Positions 18,567-26,503 of a stretch of 64,000 nucleotides of DNA are shown piece after piece. Each line of letters begins with the position of its first letter. Within the stretch, counting starts at the first letter, position 1. Made by a program: the position numbers and the translations under genes. The DNA comes from Mycolicibacterium komossense. GTDB taxonomy: Bacteria; Actinomycetota; Actinomycetes; Mycobacteriales; Mycobacteriaceae. Location of the stretch: contig NZ_JACKTY010000041.1 in NCBI RefSeq assembly GCF_025822605.1, positions 97,098 through 161,097 on the forward strand, read 5' to 3'. Under the pieces are notes generated by a model that did no database searches, was not told the origin of the DNA, and saw nothing but the letters and a program-made list of their open reading frames with translations.

Positions 18567-19248
18567 CGAGGGCTTCGCTGATATCGGAGTAACTCATTTT
18601 CGATGCGCCACGCTCACGTTCGGTGAATGTGATCGGGACTTCGACGATCGTGAACCCGTTGTCAGCGGCACGCCAGGTGAGATCGATTTGGAAGCAGTAG
18701 CCCTGCGACTCGACGGTCGAGAGGTCGATCTTCGCCAGCACGGCGCGTCGGTACGCGCGAAACCCCGCGGTCGCGTCGTGGACACCGACACCGAGGACCA
18801 GTCGGGAGTAGGCGTTGGCGGTGGTCGACAACGCCAGCCGCCGCCATGGCCAGTTTCTGATCTCTCCGCCCTCGACATACCGCGAGCCGATCACGACGTC
18901 GGCGCCTGCATCGATGGCATCGAGGAGTCGATGTTGCTCTTCGGGCGCGTGGCTGCCGTCGGCGTCCATCTCGACGAGCACCGGGTACTGCCGCTCCAAC
19001 CCCCAGGCGAACCCCGCCAGATAGGCCGCACCCAAACCGTCCTTGCCCGCCCGGTGCAAGACGTGCACACGCTCCGGAGCGGCACGCGACAGGTCGTCGG
19101 CGAGGTCACCGGTGCCGTCGGGGCTGTCGTCGTCGACGACGAGCAGGTCGACATCCGGGCGCGCGGCGCGCACCCTGGCCACGATGGAGGCGAGATTGTC
19201 GATCTCGTTGTAGGTCGGGATGATCACCAGGGCGCGGGTCACTGTCAC
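18520..19248 (-). CDS. ppm1: Polyprenol monophosphomannose synthase (GT2, DPM1-like)
   Basis: 242 residues. It opens with IIPTYNEIDNLASIV, then VDDDSPDGTGDLADDL and EMDADGSHAPEEQHRLL, the GDP-mannose and metal-binding motifs of dolichol-/polyprenol-phosphate mannose synthases. GSRYVEGG and GFRAYRR are further family marks. It makes polyprenyl-phosphate-mannose, the mannose donor for lipomannan, LAM and glycoprotein synthesis outside the membrane. It contains the synthase domain only; the N-acyltransferase half found fused in M. tuberculosis Ppm1 is absent here, as in M. smegmatis where the two are separate proteins. It follows the epimerase/PEP-swivel gene by three bases on the same strand. 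Confidence 0.9.
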   Translation of the reverse strand: MTVTRALVIIPTYNEIDNLASIVARVRAARPDVDLLVVDDDSPDGTGDLADDLSRAAPERVHVLHRAGKDGLGAAYLAGFAWGLERQYPVLVEMDADGSHAPEEQHRLLDAIDAGADVVIGSRYVEGGEIRNWPWRRLALSTTANAYSRLVLGVGVHDATAGFRAYRRAVLAKIDLSTVESQGYCFQIDLTWRAADNGFTIVEVPITFTERERGASKMSYSDISEALVKLARWGIRGRPRPR

Positions 19249-19251
19249 CTC

Positions 19252-21711
19252 TCACACACTCAATACCGTGATGCGTCCGTCGACGCCATCGACTTCGATC
19301 ACAGCGCCGGTGCGCAGCCGATCGGCGGCACCGCTGACATTGACCACGCACGGCAGGCCGTATTCGCGGGCCACGATCGCGGCATGTGAGATCGGACCAC
19401 CCAGCTCGGTCACCACGGCGGCCACATAGGCGAAGGCCGGGGTGTAACCGATATCCGTCACCTTCGCGACCAGGATCTCCCCGGGCTGGAGTTCGTCGAT
19501 GGCTCCCGGCCCGATGACCCGAACGCGGCCGCGCGCTCGGCCGGCGCTGACGCCCATGCCCCACAACGTGTCTCCCGCCGTCAACCGGCAGTCCGTGCTG
19601 ACCACCGGAACCCAGGTGCCGCTGAACGCCGCGGGCGGGGGCAGTCCCCGCAATGCCTCGCGTTGCGCGCGACGGCGTGCCACCGTGGCCGCAACGTCGG
19701 GCGGCGGTGCTCCCAACTCGTCGACGGTGAGGTAGAAGACATCATCCGGTTGGCCGAACTCTCCGGCCTTGTATCGCCGGCGGCCGTACTCTCGCAACAA
19801 CTTTCGCAGTACCCAGATCGCTCTGACCATTCGGTCGCGGCGCACCTCGCGGGCGCGCAGTTGGGCAGCGGACACGGCGGCGATCGGCCGCGCGACCAGC
19901 GGCACGCGTGCCTTCGGCGGGAGTGCACGCGGCGAGACGGTCGCAGCCTTGGCCACCGTCCGGAGTAACAACTCAGGGTCATCGGCGAAAGTCAGGCAAT
20001 CCATCTCGACCTCACCGGGTCCCCGGTGGCCGATGGCTCCCAACTCCCGGGTCAGCGCGGCGTAGAAGGCCGGGGAACGGGAGGGCAGGTCATCGATGGT
20101 GGATTCGCCGAGTAGGCGGGCAATGTGCGGCTCCGACCCGGCGAGCGCGGCGAGCCGGTGAACCGCACCGAGCGACTGCGCACTGGTTACGTCGCTGCCC
20201 GCGGTGGGCACGACCTCGCGCCCGCACAGCAGCCGCAGGATGACTCCGTATGCGGTGCAGATCAGCAGCGACGCCGCCGCCAGCACCCATCCCTGCACCA
20301 CGTGGTCCCGGCCGAGGAGGATGAGCGCACGCAGCCGGTCGTCGTCAGTGCCATCGACCTCCGCTGCCAGCTCCTCGAGCCGCGCCACATCGGCGCTGAA
20401 ATCACGGGTGTCCCAGCAGCCTCCGCCTGACAGCGACACCAGGTTGTTGGCGAACGTCGCGATTCCCCGCAGGCCCGCGAGAAGATCCCGGCGCTCGACG
20501 AGCGGACCTTCGGGCCCCACCAGCGGTAGTTGCGCAGCGGTATCGCCGAAGAATCCGGCGACGATCACATCGGGGTCCACGAACGGGACGGTCTGCGCCA
20601 TGAAATGGCCGGACGTCAGGCCGGCGTAAAGCCGATGCCCGAACACCCCGGTGGCCCGTCGGGACATCTCACTTTGTACCGCGCCGCCGGGACGGAGCCG
20701 CCGGGAAATGACCACGCCCGCCGCTCTGGTGCCCATCACGGTCACCGACGCCGAGCACGGCGAGAAGGGACCGGGCAGCGCCTCGGAGAGATTCGTCGCG
20801 ACGAACGCCGGGAAACGGGGATCGATAGGGGTGTCGAATTCACCGTTGGCGCCGGCTATCCCGGCCGCGACAGGCACCACCCCATCGGCGGCGGGGCTGT
20901 CTGCCGCGGGTATCTCTCGAACTCGCGGCAACCGCCACGGCAACGCGACGGTCTTCCCGTTCATCGTGACGCGGCCGCGGCAGGCCAACACGAAGTCCTC
21001 GACGCAGTCGGCGGCCGTCCAGCACGGCTCGACGTTCCAGTCAGCGGGCAATGGTACGGCGCGCTCTGCGAGTCGATCGCCGAACAGCGCCGCAGTGGCC
21101 GTTCTCGGAAATGGCACTGCGACAGCGCGCCGGCCGATAGCGGCGGCCATCGCGCGAATCGTGGTGTGGCCCTTGGCTGCGATGTCGTAGGTGCCGGTTC
21201 GACCCGCGCCGTCGATGACGGCGCGTACAAAGACCCGGCGCAGATCGTGCGGGTGGACCACGCGCAACGGACGGTCAACAGTCGTCCGCGCGGCGGGTAC
21301 CAGCGGTGTGGTGAACAGCGCCACCAGTGCGTCATCGGCATCGCGACCCACCGCCACCGCCGCTCGCACGGTGATCAGGTCGGCACCTGCTGACCGCGCC
21401 AGGTCCGCCTCCGGCGAGGCGACTGCGACGACGCGCACCGGCGACACCGTGAGCGCACGGGCCAGGTCATCGGCACTGATCGACCCCGATCCGCACACCG
21501 CCACCACATCTGCACCGGCAAATAGGAATCCCAGACCTCCGCATGCTACGTCGTTGCTAACGAATCCGACTGCACCAGACCAACTTTCGGGACGACACCG
21601 ACCGACCCCGACGAGATCGTGCCCACGGCTGATCAGGTGCGCGGCGACACCCCGGCCGAGGACCGTGTCAGCGCCGAATACGACGACTCGCAGGGCAGCA
21701 CCGGACGTCAT
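19252..21711 (-). CDS. NAD-epimerase and PEP-swivel domain fusion (Rv2047c-like)
   Basis: 819 residues from ATG 21711, which has GGAGG upstream. The N-terminal third is a Rossmann epimerase/NmrA-like domain (VVVFGADTVLGRGVAAHLISRGHDLVGV). The middle is a long helical part with a hydrophobic stretch near WVLAAASLLICTAYGVILRLL. The C-terminal about 90 residues are the phosphohistidine 'swivel' domain of PEP-utilising enzymes, with GGPISHAAIVAREYG (His776). No ATP-grasp or PEP-binding barrel is present, so this is not PEP synthase. The layout matches M. tuberculosis Rv2047c, which lies near ppm1 and pks12. Here it is directly upstream of the mannose synthase, so a role in polyprenyl or phosphomycoketide mannosylation is possible. 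Biochemical function is unknown. Confidence 0.82.
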   Translation of the reverse strand: MTSGAALRVVVFGADTVLGRGVAAHLISRGHDLVGVGRCRPESWSGAVGFVSNDVACGGLGFLFAGADVVAVCGSGSISADDLARALTVSPVRVVAVASPEADLARSAGADLITVRAAVAVGRDADDALVALFTTPLVPAARTTVDRPLRVVHPHDLRRVFVRAVIDGAGRTGTYDIAAKGHTTIRAMAAAIGRRAVAVPFPRTATAALFGDRLAERAVPLPADWNVEPCWTAADCVEDFVLACRGRVTMNGKTVALPWRLPRVREIPAADSPAADGVVPVAAGIAGANGEFDTPIDPRFPAFVATNLSEALPGPFSPCSASVTVMGTRAAGVVISRRLRPGGAVQSEMSRRATGVFGHRLYAGLTSGHFMAQTVPFVDPDVIVAGFFGDTAAQLPLVGPEGPLVERRDLLAGLRGIATFANNLVSLSGGGCWDTRDFSADVARLEELAAEVDGTDDDRLRALILLGRDHVVQGWVLAAASLLICTAYGVILRLLCGREVVPTAGSDVTSAQSLGAVHRLAALAGSEPHIARLLGESTIDDLPSRSPAFYAALTRELGAIGHRGPGEVEMDCLTFADDPELLLRTVAKAATVSPRALPPKARVPLVARPIAAVSAAQLRAREVRRDRMVRAIWVLRKLLREYGRRRYKAGEFGQPDDVFYLTVDELGAPPPDVAATVARRRAQREALRGLPPPAAFSGTWVPVVSTDCRLTAGDTLWGMGVSAGRARGRVRVIGPGAIDELQPGEILVAKVTDIGYTPAFAYVAAVVTELGGPISHAAIVAREYGLPCVVNVSGAADRLRTGAVIEVDGVDGRITVLSV

Positions 21712-21785
21712 CCTCTGATCCTCCGTTCTTCCACCATCGCGGTATTCGGTGCGGATGCCGATCCGGATGGACTTCTGACCATTGC

Positions 21786-24107
21786 ATGACCCGTGGCGAT
21801 ATCGCCCACAAACCGCCAACCGATGTCGCAGAGTGGCATCAGCACGAAAGGAATCGCGCACTGCACTTCATCGCCCGGTTGGCCCTTGCGGCACCTCGAA
21901 CCGTCCTCGCCGTGGCGGCACTTCTCGTCATCGGTGCGGGAGTGTTCGGCGTGCAGGTGACGAAATCCCTGTCCGCCGCCGGATTTCGCGATCCGTCGGC
22001 CGAATCCTCCCAGGTCGCCGACCTGATGTCGGCCAAGTTCGGCCAAGGCGATCTGCAGCTGGTGTTCGCCGTCGACAGCCCAGGTGGCGCACGGAGTCCG
22101 GCGGGCCGCGCCGCCGGACTGGACATCGTCGACCACGTGCGCGCCTACCCGTTCGTGGCCGACGTGACCTCGGCGTGGACGGCGCCACCGGCCGCCGCAG
22201 CCGGCCTGATCAGCAAAGATGGGGGCACCGGCCTGGTGTTGGTCGGCATCAACGGCGGTGGCAGCCAGGCCCAGCGGCACGCCAAGGATCTCGCGCAGCG
22301 CTTCACCGGACAACGAAGTGGCGCGACGGTGACCGCGGGTGGTCCCGCGATGACCTATGTGGAGATCAACGCCCAGTCCGAGCGGGACCTGGTGATGATG
22401 GAGTTGATCGCGATCCCGTTCACCTTCCTGGTGCTGGTCGGGGTGTTCGGAGGTCTACTGGCCGCCGCGCTCCCGCTGACAGTCGGCATCTGCGCGATCG
22501 TCGGCTCGATGGCGGTGTTGCGGCTGTTCGCCGTGGTGACCGAGGTGTCGACGTTCGCGCTCAACCTGACCATCGCGATGGGACTCGCCCTGGCGGTGGA
22601 CTACACCCTGCTGATCGTCAGCCGGTTCCGGGAGGAGCGCGCCCGCGGATGCGAGATCGATGAGGCGCTCTGCACGACGATGGCCACAGCCGGTCGGACC
22701 GTGCTGTTCTCGGCCTTGACGGTGGGCCTGTCGATGTTGGCGCTCGCCCTGTTCCCGATGTACTTTCTGAGATCCTTCGCCTTCGCGGGTGTTGCTGTGG
22801 TGGCGTTGACCGCGCTGGCGGCACTGGTGATCGGCCCCGCCGCGATCGTGGTGCTGGGCGACCACCTCGACGCGTTGGACCTGCGCCCGCTGGTACGCCG
22901 GCTGGTACGCCGGCCGCCGCCGCAACGGTTGGAGGACGGCTTCTGGTACCGCACGGCGCGTTTCGCCATTCGGCGCGCAGCCGCCGTCGCCGTTGCCGTC
23001 ACGGTGCTGCTGTTGATCCTCGGCGCCCCCTTCACCCACGTGCGGTGGGGATTCCCCGACGAGCGGATGTTGCCCAGCTCGGCTTCCGCGCGCCAGCTCG
23101 GTGATCGGCTGCGCACCGACTTCGGTTACAACCCGGGCACCGCAATGACCGTCGTGGTGCCCGACGTATCCGGTGTGGGGACCGCGGAGGTCGCCCGCTT
23201 CGCGCGCGATTTCTCTCTCACCCCCTATGTCGCCTCGGTTTCGGCGCCCACCGGTACCTACGTCGCAGGCAGTCTGGTGGGGCCGCCATCGGCCCCGGCC
23301 GGGATAGCCGGCGGCGGGGCGTTCCTGACCGTGACGAACACCGCGCCGATCATCAGCGACGATGTCCCGAGCCCGCTGGACTGGATGCACTCCGTCGTCG
23401 GCCCCGGCGGCAAGCCCTATCTGGTCGGCGGTCTGGCCCAGGTCACCCAGGACAACGCGACCGCCATCAGCACCCGCTTGCCCTGGGTATTGATGCTGAT
23501 CGGCGCCATTTCCTTCGTGCTGTTGTTCGGTCTGACCGGCAGTCTGGTGCTGCCTGTCAAGGCGATCCTGCTCAACACGCTGTCGCTGACCGCCACCTTC
23601 GGCGCATTGGTCTGGATCTTCCAGGACGGCGCGCTGGACGCACTGGGCACCGTCGCAACGGGATCGCTGGTGGCGCAGGTGCCGGTCCTGTTGTTCTGCG
23701 TGGCGTTCGGCCTGTCGATGGACTACGAGGTCTTCCTGATCGCGCGTATCCGCGAATTCTGGCTGGCCTCGCGCCGCGAGAGTTCAGCCGACAATGACGA
23801 CGCCATCGCGATGGGACTGGCCAGTACCGGCCGGATCGTCACCGCGGCGGCACTCCTGATGGCGATCTCGTTCTCGGCGCTGATGGCGTCGCAGGTATCG
23901 ATCATGCGCATGTTCGGGCTGGGCTTGACGCTGGCGGTGGTGATGGACGCGACGCTGGTCCGGATGCTGTTGGTGCCGGCCTTCATGCATTTGCTCGGCA
24001 AGCGGAACTGGTGGGCCCCGGACCGGTTGGCCGAATGGCATCGCCGGCACCAACCGAGCCACACCGGGTTTGCGAAGATCACCCCGGTAGGCCAACCACG
24101 ACACTAA
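21786..24107 (+). CDS. MmpL-family RND transporter
   Basis: 773 residues with the MmpL layout: one membrane segment, a periplasmic loop, a block of about five segments (200-350), a second segment and loop (about 400-560), then a final block (about 590-750). GLALAVDYTLLIVSRFREE and its second-half counterpart GLSMDYEVFLIARIREFWL carry the conserved Asp-Tyr pairs that relay protons in MmpL3-type proteins. The cytoplasmic tail is short. MmpL proteins export lipids or siderophores. No mmpS or pks gene is next to it, so the cargo cannot be guessed. It is divergent from the Rv2047c-like gene; only 74 bases separate them. Confidence 0.9.
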   Translation: MTRGDIAHKPPTDVAEWHQHERNRALHFIARLALAAPRTVLAVAALLVIGAGVFGVQVTKSLSAAGFRDPSAESSQVADLMSAKFGQGDLQLVFAVDSPGGARSPAGRAAGLDIVDHVRAYPFVADVTSAWTAPPAAAAGLISKDGGTGLVLVGINGGGSQAQRHAKDLAQRFTGQRSGATVTAGGPAMTYVEINAQSERDLVMMELIAIPFTFLVLVGVFGGLLAAALPLTVGICAIVGSMAVLRLFAVVTEVSTFALNLTIAMGLALAVDYTLLIVSRFREERARGCEIDEALCTTMATAGRTVLFSALTVGLSMLALALFPMYFLRSFAFAGVAVVALTALAALVIGPAAIVVLGDHLDALDLRPLVRRLVRRPPPQRLEDGFWYRTARFAIRRAAAVAVAVTVLLLILGAPFTHVRWGFPDERMLPSSASARQLGDRLRTDFGYNPGTAMTVVVPDVSGVGTAEVARFARDFSLTPYVASVSAPTGTYVAGSLVGPPSAPAGIAGGGAFLTVTNTAPIISDDVPSPLDWMHSVVGPGGKPYLVGGLAQVTQDNATAISTRLPWVLMLIGAISFVLLFGLTGSLVLPVKAILLNTLSLTATFGALVWIFQDGALDALGTVATGSLVAQVPVLLFCVAFGLSMDYEVFLIARIREFWLASRRESSADNDDAIAMGLASTGRIVTAAALLMAISFSALMASQVSIMRMFGLGLTLAVVMDATLVRMLLVPAFMHLLGKRNWWAPDRLAEWHRRHQPSHTGFAKITPVGQPRH

Positions 24108-24117
24108 GGTGCTCTTC

Positions 24118-24777
24118 GTGAGCAGAGGGGTGTTAGCTGGCGGACAGGGCCGCTGGGTGGCCGTCGCGGCCTCGCTCGCCCTTGCCGGCGGCATGATATA
24201 CGTGCAGAACACCGAGTCGCATCCTTACGTCAAGAGCGCGGCGGTAAGTCAGGCGGCTCAGCTTCCGGCCCCGACAGGCGTCCCGGAAGCACCTGCCCCC
24301 GCGGCGGCTGAACTGATGGCCGCGAGCACACCCGTTGCCGGTCAGAACTTCCAGTTCGAACTGCCGCCGGGTGTCGCGCCCGAAGGCGGATTGCAGGTCA
24401 AGACCATCTGGGTGGCCCGCGTCATGAGCGTGATGTTCCCGGAGATCAAGACGATCGGCGGCTTCCGGCAGGACGCGTTGAAGTGGCATCCCAACGGGCT
24501 GGCGATCGACGTGATGATCCCGAATTACCACACCCAGGAGGGCATTGACCTGGGTAACCAGATTGCCGGCCTGGCGCTGGCCAACGCCAAGCGCTGGGGT
24601 GTGTTGCATGTGATCTGGCGCCAGGGCTTTTATCCCGGCATAGGCGCTCCGAGTTGGACTGCGGACTACGGCAACGAGACCGCCAACCACTACGACCATG
24701 TGCACATCGCGACCGAAGGCGGTGGCTACCCGTCCGGGCACGAGACGTACTACATGGGATCGATGAAGACGACCTGA
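24118..24777 (+). CDS. Secreted LAS-peptidase-like protein (paralogue 2)
   Basis: About 219 residues from GTG 24118, preferred over GTG 24109 because AAGG at 24106-24109 is then eight bases away. An uncleaved or cleaved signal segment (WVAVAASLALAGGMIYV) is followed by a Pro/Ala linker and the same domain as the protein at 12.6 kb: GLQVKTIWVARVMSVMFPEI, KWHPNGLAIDVMIP (His and Asp of an H-x2-G-x-A-x-D motif) and NHYDHVHIATEGGGYP (H-x-H). It follows the MmpL gene almost without gap, so the two may be co-transcribed. Exported and probably zinc-binding; enzymatic role unproven. Confidence 0.82.
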   Translation: MSRGVLAGGQGRWVAVAASLALAGGMIYVQNTESHPYVKSAAVSQAAQLPAPTGVPEAPAPAAAELMAASTPVAGQNFQFELPPGVAPEGGLQVKTIWVARVMSVMFPEIKTIGGFRQDALKWHPNGLAIDVMIPNYHTQEGIDLGNQIAGLALANAKRWGVLHVIWRQGFYPGIGAPSWTADYGNETANHYDHVHIATEGGGYPSGHETYYMGSMKTT

Positions 24778-24902
24778 CCAGCCCGCAGGAGCGCCGGGTG
24801 CCCTCAGCGCCATCGGTGCGCCAGCCGAGTTCGTCGCCGTCGGTAACCGTCCAACCGGGGTTGACGACGTTTGACACCTGGTCAGCGGGGTAAAAAGCGA
24901 GC

Positions 24903-25514
24903 GTGAAGCCCACCGGAGCCCCACTTACCGTCGCCTGGTTGATCGTTCTATTTGTCACCACCCGCCAGCAGCGTTCGGCCGGCCGACGCGAGTCGCGGCG
25001 GCTCCAACACAACCATTCGACCAACCTGCGCCGCCTACGCAACGAACCGTCCAGGGTTCTGGTGACGAGCCTGCTCTGGCTCGATGACCGCCGATGGTGG
25101 CCGTATGTACCCGTGTTCGCGACTATCGTCGCTCCCGCGGAGCGTCGGTTGCATTGGTGGCGTTGGCTTCTCGTTGGTTTCGCGGCGCATACCATTGGCA
25201 CCTACGTGGGCCAGAGTTATCTCGGCGTCTCGATCCGCCGCGGCAAAGCACCGAGGCGGCTCGTGGACGCGCGCGATGTGGGTGTCAGCTACTTCGTGCT
25301 CGGTCTGGCCGGCACACTGTCGGGGTATCTCCGCCGGCCGTGGCGATTCCGCTGCCAAGCGGCGGCGGTGGGCGCGCTGGCCGGCAATGTGGCGCTGCGA
25401 CCGACTTTCACCGAGGTCGGACACCTGACCGCTTTCTTCGTCGGCCTTGCTGCCACCGGATTGGCCCCGGACCGCGACGCCTTCGCCTACCCCGCGCCGC
25501 CGGTGCGCAGATGA
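24903..25514 (+). CDS. Rhomboid-like membrane protein
   Basis: 203 residues with about five membrane segments. The C-terminal GHLTAFFVGLAATGLAPD resembles the catalytic-histidine helix of rhomboid proteases (A/G-H-x-x-G-F-x-x-G). The serine position is less clear: DVGVSYFVLGLAGTLSG has a Ser in a G-x-S-Y rather than G-x-S-G setting. This fits the mycobacterial 'rhomboid-like' group. Proteolytic activity is uncertain. The last 28 bases overlap the convergent Rieske gene. A GTG start is assumed. Confidence 0.65.
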   Translation: MKPTGAPLTVAWLIVLFVTTRQQRSAGRRESRRLQHNHSTNLRRLRNEPSRVLVTSLLWLDDRRWWPYVPVFATIVAPAERRLHWWRWLLVGFAAHTIGTYVGQSYLGVSIRRGKAPRRLVDARDVGVSYFVLGLAGTLSGYLRRPWRFRCQAAAVGALAGNVALRPTFTEVGHLTAFFVGLAATGLAPDRDAFAYPAPPVRR

Positions 25515-26503
25515 TAACGACGTTCGGCGTAGACGAGGTCGTCTCGCCACAGCCGGGCCGCGGCATGACGCATGACCGGTTTGATGAGACCACTCCCCCG
25601 CAGTGCGCGGGCAAAGCCGGGACGGTCCGAGTGCGCGATGACGACTTCCAGCACGTCGGTGCGCGGCTTGCCGTCTGGCCCGTAACCCGTTGGTGTGGCG
25701 TGTGTTTCGACCACACTACCGACACCTTCGCCCTCGACGACCCGCATCACGATGGTGCGGGGTTCGGGGGTGGTGAACTCGGCGATCACCGGAACCCCCA
25801 GCCGACCGAGGTGGAAGGTCACTGCGACCACGAAGCGGTCCTCCTCCGCCGGCGGTTCGCCGTCCACCGGTGGTGAGCTGAGCACGTCGAGGTGGGCGAA
25901 GGAGTACGGATGAAACCAGCCGCCATGCCAGGGATCGAGTCGGTTGGCGATGATGTCCTGGGGCTCGCACGCCCCACTGAGCCGGGTCACCGCAGCGATC
26001 TGATGGCCGGTGGGCCGGCCCGGCAGCACTGGCGCGTCGGTGGGGTCTTCGCCGCCGACGCTGTCCAGTCGCACCCACGCCAGCACTCCGTCGTCATGAC
26101 TGGGCAATGGCCGCCAACCGAACTCTCGCTCACCGGAGAGCCGCAGGCCATGCCATGGACAGATCAGCGTGCCGGCGTCCATCCGGCCGGTGCACAGGGC
26201 GGCACCCAGATGCGGGCAGGCGCCCGGCCCGACGCGCAGCCGCTGATCGGCGTCACGCCACGCGACGAGTTCCACCCCGGCGACCGACGTGCCGAAGGGC
26301 CGATCGGCGCGGACGCTGTCACTGGAGCCCAGCACGTACCAATTCCCGCTGGGTCTGGCTTGCGAGCGCCGCAGCGCAGCATCGATGATCCCCGGCTGTG
26401 CGTCCTGGTAAGTGGGACGTTGCCGATCCCACCGGATCGGCGAAAGATACTGCAACGGTGCGCCCTTCGGCCATCGCTGCGCAACCGCGGTGGTGATCCT
26501 CAT
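25487..26503 (-). CDS. Rieske [2Fe-2S] protein of the carotenoid operon
   Basis: 338 residues from ATG 26503, with AGGAG upstream. The Rieske cluster ligands are clear: Cys96-P-His98 and Cys115-P-W-His118. The C-terminal part (HGGWFHPYSFAHLDVL onward) is a conserved extension corresponding to the DUF5914-type Rieske proteins of actinobacteria. It overlaps the crtU-like gene by ATGA as last gene of the crt operon, so it most likely feeds electrons to, or works with, the aromatic-ring-forming CrtU. Rieske domains are associated with aromatic carotenoid enzymes elsewhere (for example CruH of cyanobacteria), which supports the idea. Confidence 0.82.
   Translation of the reverse strand: MRITTAVAQRWPKGAPLQYLSPIRWDRQRPTYQDAQPGIIDAALRRSQARPSGNWYVLGSSDSVRADRPFGTSVAGVELVAWRDADQRLRVGPGACPHLGAALCTGRMDAGTLICPWHGLRLSGEREFGWRPLPSHDDGVLAWVRLDSVGGEDPTDAPVLPGRPTGHQIAAVTRLSGACEPQDIIANRLDPWHGGWFHPYSFAHLDVLSSPPVDGEPPAEEDRFVVAVTFHLGRLGVPVIAEFTTPEPRTIVMRVVEGEGVGSVVETHATPTGYGPDGKPRTDVLEVVIAHSDRPGFARALRGSGLIKPVMRHAAARLWRDDLVYAERRYHLRTGGAG

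Noticed and set aside
19252..21711. PEP synthase or PPDK
   Set aside because: Only the swivel domain is present; no ATP-grasp or PEP-binding barrel.
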